Source: Muribaculum intestinale (GTDB lineage: Bacteria; Bacteroidota; Bacteroidia; Bacteroidales; Muribaculaceae). Taken from it: DNA of 64,000 bases. The notes under the pieces were generated by a model that searched no databases, was not told the DNA's origin, and was given only the letters and a program-made list of their open reading frames with translations. A program made the position numbers and the translations under genes. Of this stretch, positions 17,101 through 24,459 are shown piece after piece (positions within the stretch are counted from its first letter, which is position 1; each line of letters begins with the position of its first letter). Location: NCBI RefSeq assembly GCF_002201515.1, contig NZ_CP021421.1, positions 744,001 through 808,000 on the forward strand. Reading direction: 5' to 3'.

Positions 17101-17595
17101 TATATCCGGCACAAACACCGGACCGGTAGAGTCGTCGGCAGGCTCCGTTGCAGGAAAAATATCATAATTCGCATGTAGAGAGTCAAGCGCCACCACGTTG
17201 ACCGCTGCTCCCTCAAGCTCTATATCATACAGATTGACTTTCGCAGCTAGAAGAGCCGCCACATTGACCGCGCCATGAAAACGCCCAACCCTCAGTAGGG
17301 TGTCGCTTTCCGCCGACACAAAGGCTTTTTGCCCTACAGGCAGGCTGTCGAATGCCTCGGAGACTATCGTAAGCGAATCGATGTCGACCGTAAGATGCGG
17401 GAACGTGTGCCATAGAGTCAGCTCCACCCGACCGATGCCCACATGCGCCTCCAGCGCGTCATTTGCCACACGAGCCACTATCGGCGTAAGGCGTGCCGGG
17501 GTCATTATCCACACAATCAGGGTAAGCGCGACTGCCACAAGGAGTATGAACCCCACCACAGTGCATGCCGCCCACTTAAGTATCTTCTTTACCAT
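14167..17595 (-). CDS. AsmA-family large envelope protein
   Basis: This 1142-residue protein has one N-terminal transmembrane helix (about 10-31, WAACTVVGFILLVAVALTLIVWI) and a very long beta-rich periplasmic region. It has the AsmA N-terminal region (HTFPHLTVDIDSLTI) and a C-terminal AsmA-like part (about 860-1060, with LNLHNLHASSEMGRVSLNALYS). AsmA and TamB relatives form bridge-like grooves thought to move phospholipids between membranes. The tail is rich in Lys, Arg and Asn (SKNKRNKNKKE). It lies between the DUF5715 and HAD genes with spacings of 5 and 0 nt, so the three are certainly one transcription unit. Confidence 0.9.
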   Translation of the reverse strand: MVKKILKWAACTVVGFILLVAVALTLIVWIMTPARLTPIVARVANDALEAHVGIGRVELTLWHTFPHLTVDIDSLTIVSEAFDSLPVGQKAFVSAESDTLLRVGRFHGAVNVAALLAAKVNLYDIELEGAAVNVVALDSLHANYDIFPATEPADDSTGPVFVPDISLNRFDIVDSLSVSYRSIADSVNIRLVLAKSPLVENAEGGYALSVESMLDIDMPQALVARPVTINLGGAVKWNSDKPMLMSLSDFGLDVGTPSGGSIKSVWNTTLDFTEPLAITELTFEVGPFAPAAAIGLLPEHIRSEIGSIDSGMEIVVTGEFTKPFRPMTDSIPSMALSIKIPRCSVVYDSTVKIDRIEADMDIALPGNIDSMTVTVNALRLGGMGADITVNGVVGSLTTDPAFTGKVTLESRLARLPRQLLAMLPDSTVVGGIVRLDTGMKCRASDFSMANFHRLILDGALYIDDFTFDSPGYGVSCYTRHSEVKLGTSGSFVTANNVKVDSLLTLSMNTDTISAIVDGMTIRLKNAKAGAGCLNRPPSADSTAVIPFGGMLKADMVSYVDTDSSRMSLADIAARFALRRYEHNAHLPQVNVNADAGSIFFTDRKNFMGLRKSHFEVNAHIKPRRVRNREFTAADSARFAARRAGWEAERAMHAGADSIDLSVDESTGRLLRRLQMSGRLTAERGGMFSPYFPLRNRISRFDMEFSTDSVVLRNVRYECGRSDFTINGSVSNIRRALTRGGKLELDWNLHSDSLNVNELVQALYRGADYAAKSDGTAVNVDARSEADLDRMADNASMSADSVSAVLIPMNLDARLNVSADNIVYSDMDMHDFKGELLVSEGALNLHNLHASSEMGRVSLNALYSAPDRKEMRFGMGLDLTGIDIKKFVGMVPAVDSLMPLLNSFEGIIDASIAATADIDTTMNIVMPSLDAAIRLNGRDLVLLDGETFRTLAKWLMFKDKQKNVIEHMEAEMLVRNSMVQLFPFVFDFDRYRLAVMGSNDLDLNFKYHISVLKSPLPFKFGINLSGNPDDMKVRLGGAKYKPGDVGESMAIVADTRVNLLKEIDNVFKRGSRAARLGALKIEGAVPPVTDGREVADTISAADSLVFIKEGLLPAPPPLPANGDDDVAPVDKKSKNKRNKNKKE

Positions 17596-17600
17596 AGATG

Positions 17601-18398
17601 TCAGCTCTCTCCTTCCTTACGTATGTCACGCGCTGTAATATGAAAACAACCCTGTTTCCTCTCATACTTCACGTAGCACTTTCCCTCGTCGCGTATCGCC
17701 TTAAGCACCTCGCCGAGAAGATTCTTGAGATCCTCCTGCGTACGGTTTACCGTGACAGAGTCACACAGGAATTTCGCATAACTGATATCAAACGTAGTGC
17801 CATACTGATGGGCCGAGGCCTCGACTGCATTGCGGTTGCTGCGACGCAACTTTTTTATGCCATGCTTCGTGCGAAGCACACTCGTCACCTTCAACCGGTA
17901 GGAACCACCGCCACGGGCCTGGAGCGAGTCGTTGAATCTCTCCCCTATCTCTCTGAGCAGAGCCGCGGCCTCGGGCACCAGATAAGGAAGTGAATGAGTA
18001 AGAGAGTCCACCCCGTACTCACGGCAACTGCGTATATGACACACCGGCCGTTTAAGCCGCCATACATCGGCAATCGATTCTATAGGCTTTATCCCAATAC
18101 GCTCAGCCTCATCAAGATGGATATAATTGCTGTCATTGAACACTCGTCCAAGTGTACCCCCTACTGGATTGATTTTCATTTTGACACATTCGTCGTCAGG
18201 CATCGAATCCAGATGCCTGTCATAAGGATTCCTCCCCACCGGCTTTTCCTTGACCATTACGTAGACCGTGTCATTTACGGCAGCCTCTGCCTCAGAGCTA
18301 CCCGACGAGCAACCGTACAATACCGGCGTAATTCCGGCGATGACCGCAGCCCACACGGCCACAGCACTGAAAACAAGTGATATGTATCTTGTTATCAT
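17601..18398 (-). CDS. DUF5715 protein, peptidase M15-like fold
   Basis: This 265-residue protein has an N-terminal signal or lipoprotein segment (about 1-30, ending LYGCSSG). The C-terminal half has SAHQYGTTFDIS and, 60 residues later, GCFHIT. These match the HxxGxxxD and His zinc-ligand pattern of M15 D-Ala-D-Ala carboxypeptidases, so a zinc peptidase acting on peptidoglycan peptides is plausible. The ATG at 18398 is preferred to the TTG at 18401. It is the first gene of the AsmA-HAD-aroB run. A near-consensus TAACTTTA lies on the minus strand in the 176-nt gap upstream. Confidence 0.78.
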   Translation of the reverse strand: MITRYISLVFSAVAVWAAVIAGITPVLYGCSSGSSEAEAAVNDTVYVMVKEKPVGRNPYDRHLDSMPDDECVKMKINPVGGTLGRVFNDSNYIHLDEAERIGIKPIESIADVWRLKRPVCHIRSCREYGVDSLTHSLPYLVPEAAALLREIGERFNDSLQARGGGSYRLKVTSVLRTKHGIKKLRRSNRNAVEASAHQYGTTFDISYAKFLCDSVTVNRTQEDLKNLLGEVLKAIRDEGKCYVKYERKQGCFHITARDIRKEGES

Positions 18399-18577
18399 CA
18401 AATTTCCTTTCTACAATCTTCTGAAAGATTGACTGATTTATATAATATTGATTTTAGAGATTGTCAGGTTTACAACCGTAAAGTTACCAAAATCCCGCCA
18501 CTCCACCAACCTCAAGCGGGATACCTTACCGTTGTTCAATTAAAATAACAACTTTTCACAGCATAGAGTGCTCGACG

Positions 18578-19579
18578 TCAGTGCTTTTTCAAAAATTCCT
18601 GACTGTACCTGACGGCCTCGTCAAATGCCGCAGTCTGTCCGCCTACTGTAATAAACAAGTGCACCGACCCGGGAAACAGCCTGTAATCTACATCCTCCCC
18701 AAGGCGACTTAGCCTGTCGGCAAACTCACGCCCCTGGTCTCTCAATATGTCGCGGTCGGCTCCCACAATCATCATGCGCGGCAACGTCTGCAGCTCTCTG
18801 TCGGAGGCATGAGCTGGTGACACCTGCGGATTGTCGCATCCTCCGCCATAAGCCCGGTTGAACGCCTCCATCAACCGACTGTCAAGTCCGTATCCCTTTC
18901 CGTACTCTTTCCAACTTTCCGAACCATCGGCATAGGCCTTGGTGACCGGATAAAACACGACAAGCGACTCCAGCTCCCCGGCCGGCATACTCATTGCCGT
19001 AACTATGGCGAGATTGCCGCCCGAGCTATCGCCCCCAACCGAAACACTTCGGCATCGCCATGTATCAAGGCTATCGGAAGCCATCTCTACGGCCCTCCGG
19101 CAATCGTCAAGGCCATTAGGATAAGGATATTCCGGGGCAAGACGATAATCCACGGCAAGCACGGCCACACCTCCTGCAGCCATCGCACCACAGTAGCGCG
19201 AACAACTGTTTATACTGCCTATCGTCCATCCCCCGCCATGAAAATACACCAGCAAAGGCACCGTATCGTTTCTATAAGCCTCGCTCCTGAACAATACCGC
19301 ATGTTCTCCTATGCTGTCGCAGCGGACATCACCGGGAAGTACGGGCTTTGCATTCCGCGCATTCCTTACAGCCGCCAGGTTGCTGACATCTCCCTCTATG
19401 GCATCCTCTATGGCGCGAGTCTGCCGCTCCTGTAGCCCCTTAGGCATGCCCCGCAAAAAGCTATCGGCCTCGCTACAGAAATCCACGGCCTCTGCTACGG
19501 ACACCATAACCATTAAAAGCAACAACACCGTCGCCGGCCTCAATATCAGGCATAAACGATTGGCTATCTTTTTATACAT
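18578..19579 (-). CDS. Secreted alpha/beta hydrolase, HSL-type esterase
   Basis: This 333-residue protein has a signal peptide (about 1-33, ending VSVAEA). The hormone-sensitive-lipase family motifs are clear: the oxyanion motif FHGGGW, the nucleophile motif GGDSSGG, the Asp in GADRDILRDQG and the His in GSVHLF. It probably hydrolyses short acyl esters, and acetyl-ester removal from glycans is one possibility. A longer frame reaching 19663 would overlap the SDR gene and run through the -7 box at 19601-19608, so I place the start at 19579. Confidence 0.86.
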   Translation of the reverse strand: MYKKIANRLCLILRPATVLLLLMVMVSVAEAVDFCSEADSFLRGMPKGLQERQTRAIEDAIEGDVSNLAAVRNARNAKPVLPGDVRCDSIGEHAVLFRSEAYRNDTVPLLVYFHGGGWTIGSINSCSRYCGAMAAGGVAVLAVDYRLAPEYPYPNGLDDCRRAVEMASDSLDTWRCRSVSVGGDSSGGNLAIVTAMSMPAGELESLVVFYPVTKAYADGSESWKEYGKGYGLDSRLMEAFNRAYGGGCDNPQVSPAHASDRELQTLPRMMIVGADRDILRDQGREFADRLSRLGEDVDYRLFPGSVHLFITVGGQTAAFDEAVRYSQEFLKKH

Positions 19580-19581
19580 CA

Positions 19582-19608
19582 CAGGTAATTTATTTACCTG
19601 CAAATTTA
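19582..19608 (-). promoter_or_regulatory. -7 element and adjoining inverted repeat of the esterase gene
   Basis: The minus strand has TAAATTTG at 19601-19608, so transcription should begin near 19594. Immediately next to it CAGGTAA / TTACCTG (19582-19588 and 19594-19600) form a 7-bp inverted repeat that covers the expected start site. This is a good position for a repressor operator. Confidence 0.55.
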
Positions 19609-19626
19609 GATATTCCTGCCGACAAT

Positions 19627-20310
19627 CTATATATGACGCAGAATATAGTTGGCCAACCTCCACCTGCGGCTAACTATAGCAAGGCGCCTCCGTCGTGCGA
19701 TAGCCTTCACTATCTGTGACGCCACTTTATCGACAGGCATCACCCAGAAGAGTCCGTCGCCCTTGGCCATGCGGGTATCGACAAGTCCGGGACGTATCTC
19801 GGTCACGACAACACCGGTGCCATTCGACTTATGCTGCAACGCTTTGGTATAATTTATCTGATAGGCCTTCGAAGCGCTGTAAGCCGGAGCCATTGCCGCA
19901 GGCATAAGGCCACCGACAGATGTGACCGTGACAAGCTGTCCCCACCCCTGTCGCTCAAAAAGTCGATATAGCCCAACTGCAGCATTAGTCCATCCGTCTA
20001 CATTCACCCTTGCAGTCTCGATTTCCGCCGAGGCATCAAGCGCCGGATTAAGTTCGCCTATACCAGCGCAGAGTATCGCTATGTCCAGACTGCCAAGTTC
20101 GCCCGTCATAGCCTCCAATGCCCGGTCGAACTCGCCCATGTCGGATATATCACACGCGTAAGTAAGAGTATTTTCCCGACGCGAGGCTGCCATCTCTTCA
20201 AGCAGCTCCACGCGCCGGCCCATCACTGCCACCATATTATGCCCTGAGGAATAATGCTCCCACAGCCGCCGGCCGATTCCCGACGTCGCTCCGATAATCG
20301 CAACATTCAT
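19627..20310 (-). CDS. Short-chain dehydrogenase/reductase
   Basis: This 227-residue classical SDR has the NAD(P)-binding GATSGIGR (7-14), the CAGIGE equivalent of NNAG (81-86), and catalytic Ser131, Tyr144 and Lys148 (YSASK). A basic C-terminal stretch (RRRRLAIVSRRWRLANYI) could associate with membranes, as in reductases acting on lipids. The substrate is unknown. It precedes the esterase gene by about 47 nt on the same strand, but that gene has its own promoter. Confidence 0.9.
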   Translation of the reverse strand: MNVAIIGATSGIGRRLWEHYSSGHNMVAVMGRRVELLEEMAASRRENTLTYACDISDMGEFDRALEAMTGELGSLDIAILCAGIGELNPALDASAEIETARVNVDGWTNAAVGLYRLFERQGWGQLVTVTSVGGLMPAAMAPAYSASKAYQINYTKALQHKSNGTGVVVTEIRPGLVDTRMAKGDGLFWVMPVDKVASQIVKAIARRRRLAIVSRRWRLANYILRHI

Positions 20311-20404
20311 TACTCAATTAGTATTACATTCTCAATGGATTGTTACAGTTACGTCATCTATTTAATCATCAGCATGACCAAGCATGCAGTAACGATTCAT
20401 GCGG

Positions 20405-20412
20405 CAAAGATA
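20405..20412 (-). promoter_or_regulatory. -7 element of the SDR gene
   Basis: The minus strand reads TATCTTTG, and a leader of about 90 nt would follow to the ATG at 20310. A small hairpin CTCAAC-AAAT-GTTGAG lies upstream at 20434-20449. No convincing -33 TTTG is present. Confidence 0.5.
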
Positions 20413-20480
20413 CATATAGTACACAAAGTATATCTCAACAAATGTTGAGACTCCAGCCTCCGCAATACAATCCTACAAAA

Positions 20481-20527
20481 AACATCCGCATGCAATCCGT
20501 TGACAGATTGCATGCGGATGTTTTTAT
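20481..20527. terminator. Strong bidirectional terminator
   Basis: Perfect 17-bp arms AACATCCGCATGCAATC / GATTGCATGCGGATGTT with an 8-nt loop are flanked by A and T runs. It lies just beyond the stop codon at 20542 and ends the PRiA4b-like gene. Confidence 0.92.
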
Positions 20528-20541
20528 AGACTAATAAAAGT

Positions 20542-21096
20542 CTACATATTCTCGTCAAAAGTCATCTCGTCGAATCCTGCGGCATCAAACTCATCATCGT
20601 TATACTCGCTCGAGCCATAAAACTCCTCATCGAAATCATCGCCCGACGACACCGACGTATTAACGGCAGCCTTTGTCTCAAACTCATCGAAATCCATAAT
20701 CTGAGCGGGAGCAGCACCGCGCGAAGCCACACAGATGGGATCCTTCAGATTCTCGCCCGCGATGCTCTTCTTCATCTCGATAAAGAAACAGCGGTCGGTC
20801 ATATAGTCAAACACAAAAATCAGACGCTGGCCATCGTCAATGTAGTCGCTAAGCACGGTCTCGTCCATCAGATACACCTCCTGGTCGGAATCGGCATCCA
20901 TATCCTCAAGCGTGATTTCCTTGCCCTTCTCCCAGTTGTCATCACACAGGAAGAAAGAGCACATCTGGTTCTTGTCATATTTCACACTGTCGCAGATTGC
21001 ATTCTTGAAATCGAGAAACGTAGCATCGGCGTCAATGTTGATTTCGCGTCGGAAGTCATCGACTTCGTCTGACACTATTCTGAAGTTGAATATCAT
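20542..21096 (-). CDS. PRiA4b ORF-3-like (IS1096 TnpR-like) acidic protein
   Basis: This 184-residue protein resembles the plasmid pRiA4b ORF-3-like family. The N-terminal ~125 residues carry the FRIVSDEVDDFRREINIDADATFLDFKNAI start and the LIFVFDYMTDRCFFIEM strand typical of the family. The last ~45 residues are extremely acidic (DDFDEEFYGSSEYNDDEFD). Despite the family's name there is no transposon here. The function is unknown, and a role in protein or nucleic-acid binding is possible. It is monocistronic with a strong terminator. Confidence 0.78.
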   Translation of the reverse strand: MIFNFRIVSDEVDDFRREINIDADATFLDFKNAICDSVKYDKNQMCSFFLCDDNWEKGKEITLEDMDADSDQEVYLMDETVLSDYIDDGQRLIFVFDYMTDRCFFIEMKKSIAGENLKDPICVASRGAAPAQIMDFDEFETKAAVNTSVSSGDDFDEEFYGSSEYNDDEFDAAGFDEMTFDENM

Positions 21097-21214
21097 TGGA
21101 AGGTAATTTTTGATTCAGTGAGTAATTAACTGGTGGCTTATATAAATATGAGCGGATTTTTAGATATTCTTGAGCGGGATGATTTCTGATTGCATATATT
21201 CCGGCCTATGTGTA

Positions 21215-21943
21215 TCAGCGGAAACGCTCGGGGAGCGACTCCTTGATAGCGCGCTCGCTTGCGGCCATTACCTCGCCGAGGTCATGCCGTCCGTCGGCTT
21301 TCGGCTCGATAGGCTTATGGATTGTAAGAGTTATCGTGCCCCAGCGCGGTATTTTCCGGAACCGCGGCATGACGTCAAAAGCCCCGTCAATCGAAATCGG
21401 CACTACGGGCAGTCCGAACTCCATAGCCAGCATATATGCGCCGCGCTTGAATGGACGCATATGCCCGTCCCATGTTCGGGCCCCCTCTGGAAACACCACC
21501 AGCGACATGCCTCCGCGCAACTGCCGTTCGGCAAGCTCCATAGTGCGGCGCGTGGCCGAAGGCGAGGAGTTGTCGACCATGATATGCCCAGTGACCTTAC
21601 ACGAATACCCTACCAGAGGTATCTTCTCAAGCGACTTCTTCATCATCCAACGAAACTGGTAGTTGAGATAGCCGTAGATTGAAAAGATATCGTAGGCACC
21701 CTGATGGTTGGCCACAAACACGTATGATGTGCCGGGCTTCACATGCTCGCGCCCCACTACCCGGACCCTCACCAGTGTCATCACACAGAACAGACGGGCC
21801 CACCAGTGGGGGAAAAAATATCCGCCCCACCGTCCAAGGCCCACCACTGCGCTGAGTATCGACAGCAATGCGGTAAGGATAGTGGCCACAAGCAGTACCG
21901 GGGCCATTATCACAATCTGGTATATGCGGTAAAGTATCATCAT
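21215..21943 (-). CDS. plsC: 1-acyl-sn-glycerol-3-phosphate acyltransferase
   Basis: The protein has 242 residues from the ATG at 21943. A GTG one codon upstream lies at the predicted transcription start. Two hydrophobic segments (about 8-45) anchor it to the inner membrane. The acyltransferase motifs are NHQGAYD (HX4D, near 77-83), FPEGARTW (motif III) and VPISIDG. It acylates lysophosphatidate to phosphatidate in phospholipid synthesis. A related acyltransferase for aminolipids would look similar. Confidence 0.9.
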   Translation of the reverse strand: MMILYRIYQIVIMAPVLLVATILTALLSILSAVVGLGRWGGYFFPHWWARLFCVMTLVRVRVVGREHVKPGTSYVFVANHQGAYDIFSIYGYLNYQFRWMMKKSLEKIPLVGYSCKVTGHIMVDNSSPSATRRTMELAERQLRGGMSLVVFPEGARTWDGHMRPFKRGAYMLAMEFGLPVVPISIDGAFDVMPRFRKIPRWGTITLTIHKPIEPKADGRHDLGEVMAASERAIKESLPERFR

Positions 21944-21951
21944 CACGGTTG

Positions 21952-21982
21952 CAAATTTAGTGCGCTATAGCTGAAAATGCAA
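21952..21982 (-). promoter_or_regulatory. Promoter of plsC, almost leaderless
   Basis: On the minus strand TTG (21982-21980), a 20-nt spacer and TAAATTTG (21959-21952) form a promoter whose expected start (about 21945) lies within two or three bases of the ATG at 21943. Confidence 0.6.
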
Positions 21983-22040
21983 GTGTCCGCCTATTTTTTT
22001 ACCACCCCCGCAATTAATCGACATATCTTGTTTAAGTTAT

Positions 22041-22068
22041 GAGCTTTTTAGAGCTTGGCTTAGAGCTT
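22041..22068 (-). repeat. Three AAGCTC units at the 3' end of the TonB-domain gene
   Basis: On the minus strand the last codons and the following DNA read AAGCTCTAA, AAGCTCTAA and AAGCTCATAA in succession, that is GAGCTT at 22041, 22051 and 22063 on the plus strand. The first unit includes the stop codon of the gene. Confidence 0.7.
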
Positions 22069-22524
22069 AAACGTGATAGGCAAATTCATTTTGGTTCTTA
22101 CCGGACGTCCGTTGTATGTGCCGGGCACCCATCCCTTCATTTTCTTTGCGACTCTTACTGCTTCTGCGTTTAAGTCAGGGGCAGCATCACGTATCACATT
22201 TACCTTGTCAACCTCCCCGGTAGCAGAGATTTCAATCTGAAGGACTACACGCCCCTGGATTTTATTTTCATATGCAACAGGAGGATAGCGCAGATTTGCA
22301 GCAATCCACCGCATCATTGCAACTTCTCCACCGGGATACTGCGCCGGTTTGTCAGGTGCAAGACACACCTCATCCGAGGCATCCGCCTTTACATCCTCTT
22401 GCAAAGGGACTAAGACATCCGGAGTCAATTCATCGCAACTCTCTCTTGCCGAATTATAGTCGGCACGCGCTCCAAGTGTAATCACCGCAAGCAGCATTAA
22501 TGTGACAAATCTTTTCATGGTCAT
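22060..22524 (-). CDS. Secreted TonB C-terminal-domain protein
   Basis: This 154-residue protein has a cleavable-looking signal (MKRFVTLMLLAVITLGARA, counting from the ATG at 22518) and a C-terminal TonB domain (about 65-154: PGGEVAMMRWIAANLRYPPVAYENKIQGRVVLQIEISATGEV and the GTYNGRPVRTKMNLPITFKL end). Normal energy transducers keep an N-terminal membrane anchor and a Pro-rich linker. This one lacks the linker and may be a free periplasmic TonB-domain protein. It follows folC but is separated by an intergenic repeat. Confidence 0.85.
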   Translation of the reverse strand: MTMKRFVTLMLLAVITLGARADYNSARESCDELTPDVLVPLQEDVKADASDEVCLAPDKPAQYPGGEVAMMRWIAANLRYPPVAYENKIQGRVVLQIEISATGEVDKVNVIRDAAPDLNAEAVRVAKKMKGWVPGTYNGRPVRTKMNLPITFKL

Positions 22525-22541
22525 TTTTTAACCGGTAAATA

Positions 22542-22556
22542 TAAGAGCTTGTTTAA
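22542..22556 (-). repeat. Intergenic copy of TAAACAAGCTCTTAT
   Basis: The 15-mer TAAACAAGCTCTTAT (minus strand) lies between folC and the TonB-domain gene. It is repeated exactly at 26913-26927, and its first 12 bases recur at 36748-36759. Confidence 0.75.
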
Positions 22557-22597
22557 TAATACATAAAGAACCCTACCGGGAGATTGACGGCGGACAA

Positions 22598-23899
22598 TCA
22601 GCCGTGGAAGGCGGCAAGAAAGTCGGCCACCACAAAGGTCGAGCCGCCTACAAACACGGTGTCGTCCTCCTTAGCCTGAGCCATAGCTGCAGCCACTGCA
22701 TCCTTCACTGTAGGGTAGGAAGTGCCGTCGAGCCCGACGCCGCGGGCGATTTCAAGCAGACGGACGCTATCCATCGCCCTGTCTATTGAGGCTCGGGTAA
22801 AATAATACCTTACGTCGCCGCGCGGCATCATCTCAAGTATATGGCTCACATCCTTGTCGCTGACAAAACCCAGCACCATATGCTTCACCCCGGGCAGAGA
22901 GGCCAGACGCGGAGCGAGATACTGCCATCCTCCGGCATTGTGCCCCGTGTCGCACACCACAGTCGGACGTCGTCCCACTACCATCCAGCGCCCTGCCAGA
23001 CCGGTATCGTCGCACACATGGGCCATGCCGCGGGCCACATCCTGCGCCCCGATATGATAGCCCGCCTCAATCAGACGCCCGGTGGCGGCAAGTATGGTGG
23101 CGGCATTGCGTGGCTGGCAGTCGCCGGTGAGCTGTCCGCGCAGAGTGCCGTACGGAGTGCCCTCATACACTATGCAGTCCTCTTCCGGCCGAGCCGAGAT
23201 GTAATCGGGCGACTCGCAGGCAAACGTTATCGGAGCACCCTCGGCCGCGGCCTTGTCGGCAAACACACGCCTGACATCGCCCTCGGCCTCACCCACCACC
23301 ACGGGCACACCGGGCTTGATGATTCCGGCCTTCTCGCCGGCAATCTCGGGCAGCGTAGAGCCAAGAAACTGTGTATGGTCGAGCGATATGTTGGTGATGA
23401 CACAGAGGTCGGGACTTATGATGTTGGTGCTGTCGAGCCTGCCGCCCATGCCTACCTCCACAACGGCCACATCCACTCCGCAGCGGGCCATGTAGTCGAA
23501 CGCCATAACCATCGTAAGTTCGAAGAACGACGGATGCAGCTCCCTCACCTCGGCGGGGAGGGCCTGGTAACGCTCCACAAAGTCGGCCACTCCTTCGCGG
23601 CTTATCATCTTACCGTCCACACGTATGCGCTCGCGGAAGTCGACCAGATGGGGCGACGTATAGAGTCCGGTGCGGTAGCCCGCCGCCTGGAGTATGGCGG
23701 CAAGCGTATGGGCTGTCGAACCCTTGCCGTTGGTGCCACCAACATGTATCGAGCGGAACTGCCGGTGAGGATTGCCGAATGCACCGGCCAGACGACGCGA
23801 AGTGTCAAGCCCCGGCTTATAGGCCGGAGCACCCTGCCGCTGATACATCGGCAACTGTGTGTAGAGGAAGTCGAGCGCCTGCTCGTAGGTCATAGCCAT
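22598..23899 (-). CDS. folC: Folylpolyglutamate synthase / dihydrofolate synthase
   Basis: This 433-residue Mur-ligase-family enzyme adds glutamate to dihydropteroate and to reduced folates using ATP. The P-loop is VGGTNGKGSTAHTLA (about 52-66), followed by the ISLDHTQFLG and GEKAGIIKPG motifs of the central domain and the C-terminal domain with VCDTGHNAGGW. It lies 29 nt downstream of the second chromate transporter half and is probably in the same transcript. Confidence 0.95.
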   Translation of the reverse strand: MAMTYEQALDFLYTQLPMYQRQGAPAYKPGLDTSRRLAGAFGNPHRQFRSIHVGGTNGKGSTAHTLAAILQAAGYRTGLYTSPHLVDFRERIRVDGKMISREGVADFVERYQALPAEVRELHPSFFELTMVMAFDYMARCGVDVAVVEVGMGGRLDSTNIISPDLCVITNISLDHTQFLGSTLPEIAGEKAGIIKPGVPVVVGEAEGDVRRVFADKAAAEGAPITFACESPDYISARPEEDCIVYEGTPYGTLRGQLTGDCQPRNAATILAATGRLIEAGYHIGAQDVARGMAHVCDDTGLAGRWMVVGRRPTVVCDTGHNAGGWQYLAPRLASLPGVKHMVLGFVSDKDVSHILEMMPRGDVRYYFTRASIDRAMDSVRLLEIARGVGLDGTSYPTVKDAVAAAMAQAKEDDTVFVGGSTFVVADFLAAFHG

Positions 23900-23928
23900 A
23901 TCGTCAATAGATTTTTATGCAAAGTCAA

Positions 23929-24459
23929 TCAGTAATATATCAGAAATCCGCCCAGGCCGGCCAGACAGATTATCCATATCGGATGCATCTTCGTGAAGTA
24001 TACCAGCAGGAACGACACCGCACAGATGAGTATGCTGAATGTATTGTCGGGGAAGTTCTGGCGGTTCATCAGCAGGAGGGCCGCCGAGGCGATAAGCCCG
24101 ATGACTACCGGACGAAGCCCGGCGAAAATACCTTTTATCACCTCGGAATCCTTATGCCGGTGTATGAAATGGCTTGCATAGAGCACCAGCAGAAACGACG
24201 GAAGCATCACCGTGAGAGTGGTCACCACCGAACCCCACACACTGCCCGTCACCACATAGCCGATATACGTGGCACTGTTGATGCCTATCGGGCCGGGGGT
24301 CATCTGTGATATAGCAACGATGTCGGTAAACATCTGTTCGGTAATCCATCCCGGGTTTACCACCTCTCTCTCGATAAGAGCCAGCATGGCGTATCCGCCA
24401 CCGAACCCGAACAGGCCTATCTTCAGATAAGCCCATATCAGCTTGAGATACACGCTCAT
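23929..24459 (-). CDS. Chromate transporter (CHR) half, second subunit
   Basis: This 176-residue membrane protein is a single CHR domain with the motif FGFGGGYAMLALIEREVV near residue 20 and QMTPGPIGINSATYIGY near 55. Short CHR proteins occur in pairs that together equal one long ChrA. This gene overlaps its partner upstream by ATGA (24456-24459). Members export chromate in proteobacteria, but in gut anaerobes the natural substrate is unknown. Confidence 0.88.
   Translation of the reverse strand: MSVYLKLIWAYLKIGLFGFGGGYAMLALIEREVVNPGWITEQMFTDIVAISQMTPGPIGINSATYIGYVVTGSVWGSVVTTLTVMLPSFLLVLYASHFIHRHKDSEVIKGIFAGLRPVVIGLIASAALLLMNRQNFPDNTFSILICAVSFLLVYFTKMHPIWIICLAGLGGFLIYY

Noticed and set aside
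19580..19663. 28-residue N-terminal extension of the esterase gene
   Set aside because: It would overlap the SDR gene and contain a -7 box. The shorter form begins directly with a signal peptide.
20542..21096. PRiA4b/IS1096 TnpR-like gene as part of a mobile element
   Set aside because: There are no inverted repeats, target duplications or transposase nearby. The family is widespread outside transposons.
22841..23935. 364-codon plus-strand frame opposite folC
   Set aside because: It lies entirely opposite folC, which has clear Mur-ligase motifs. No motif or promoter supports the antisense frame.
24456..24459. Split chromate transporter as a frameshifted single gene
   Set aside because: Both halves have proper starts, complete CHR domains and an ATGA overlap. 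Paired short CHR proteins are a normal arrangement.
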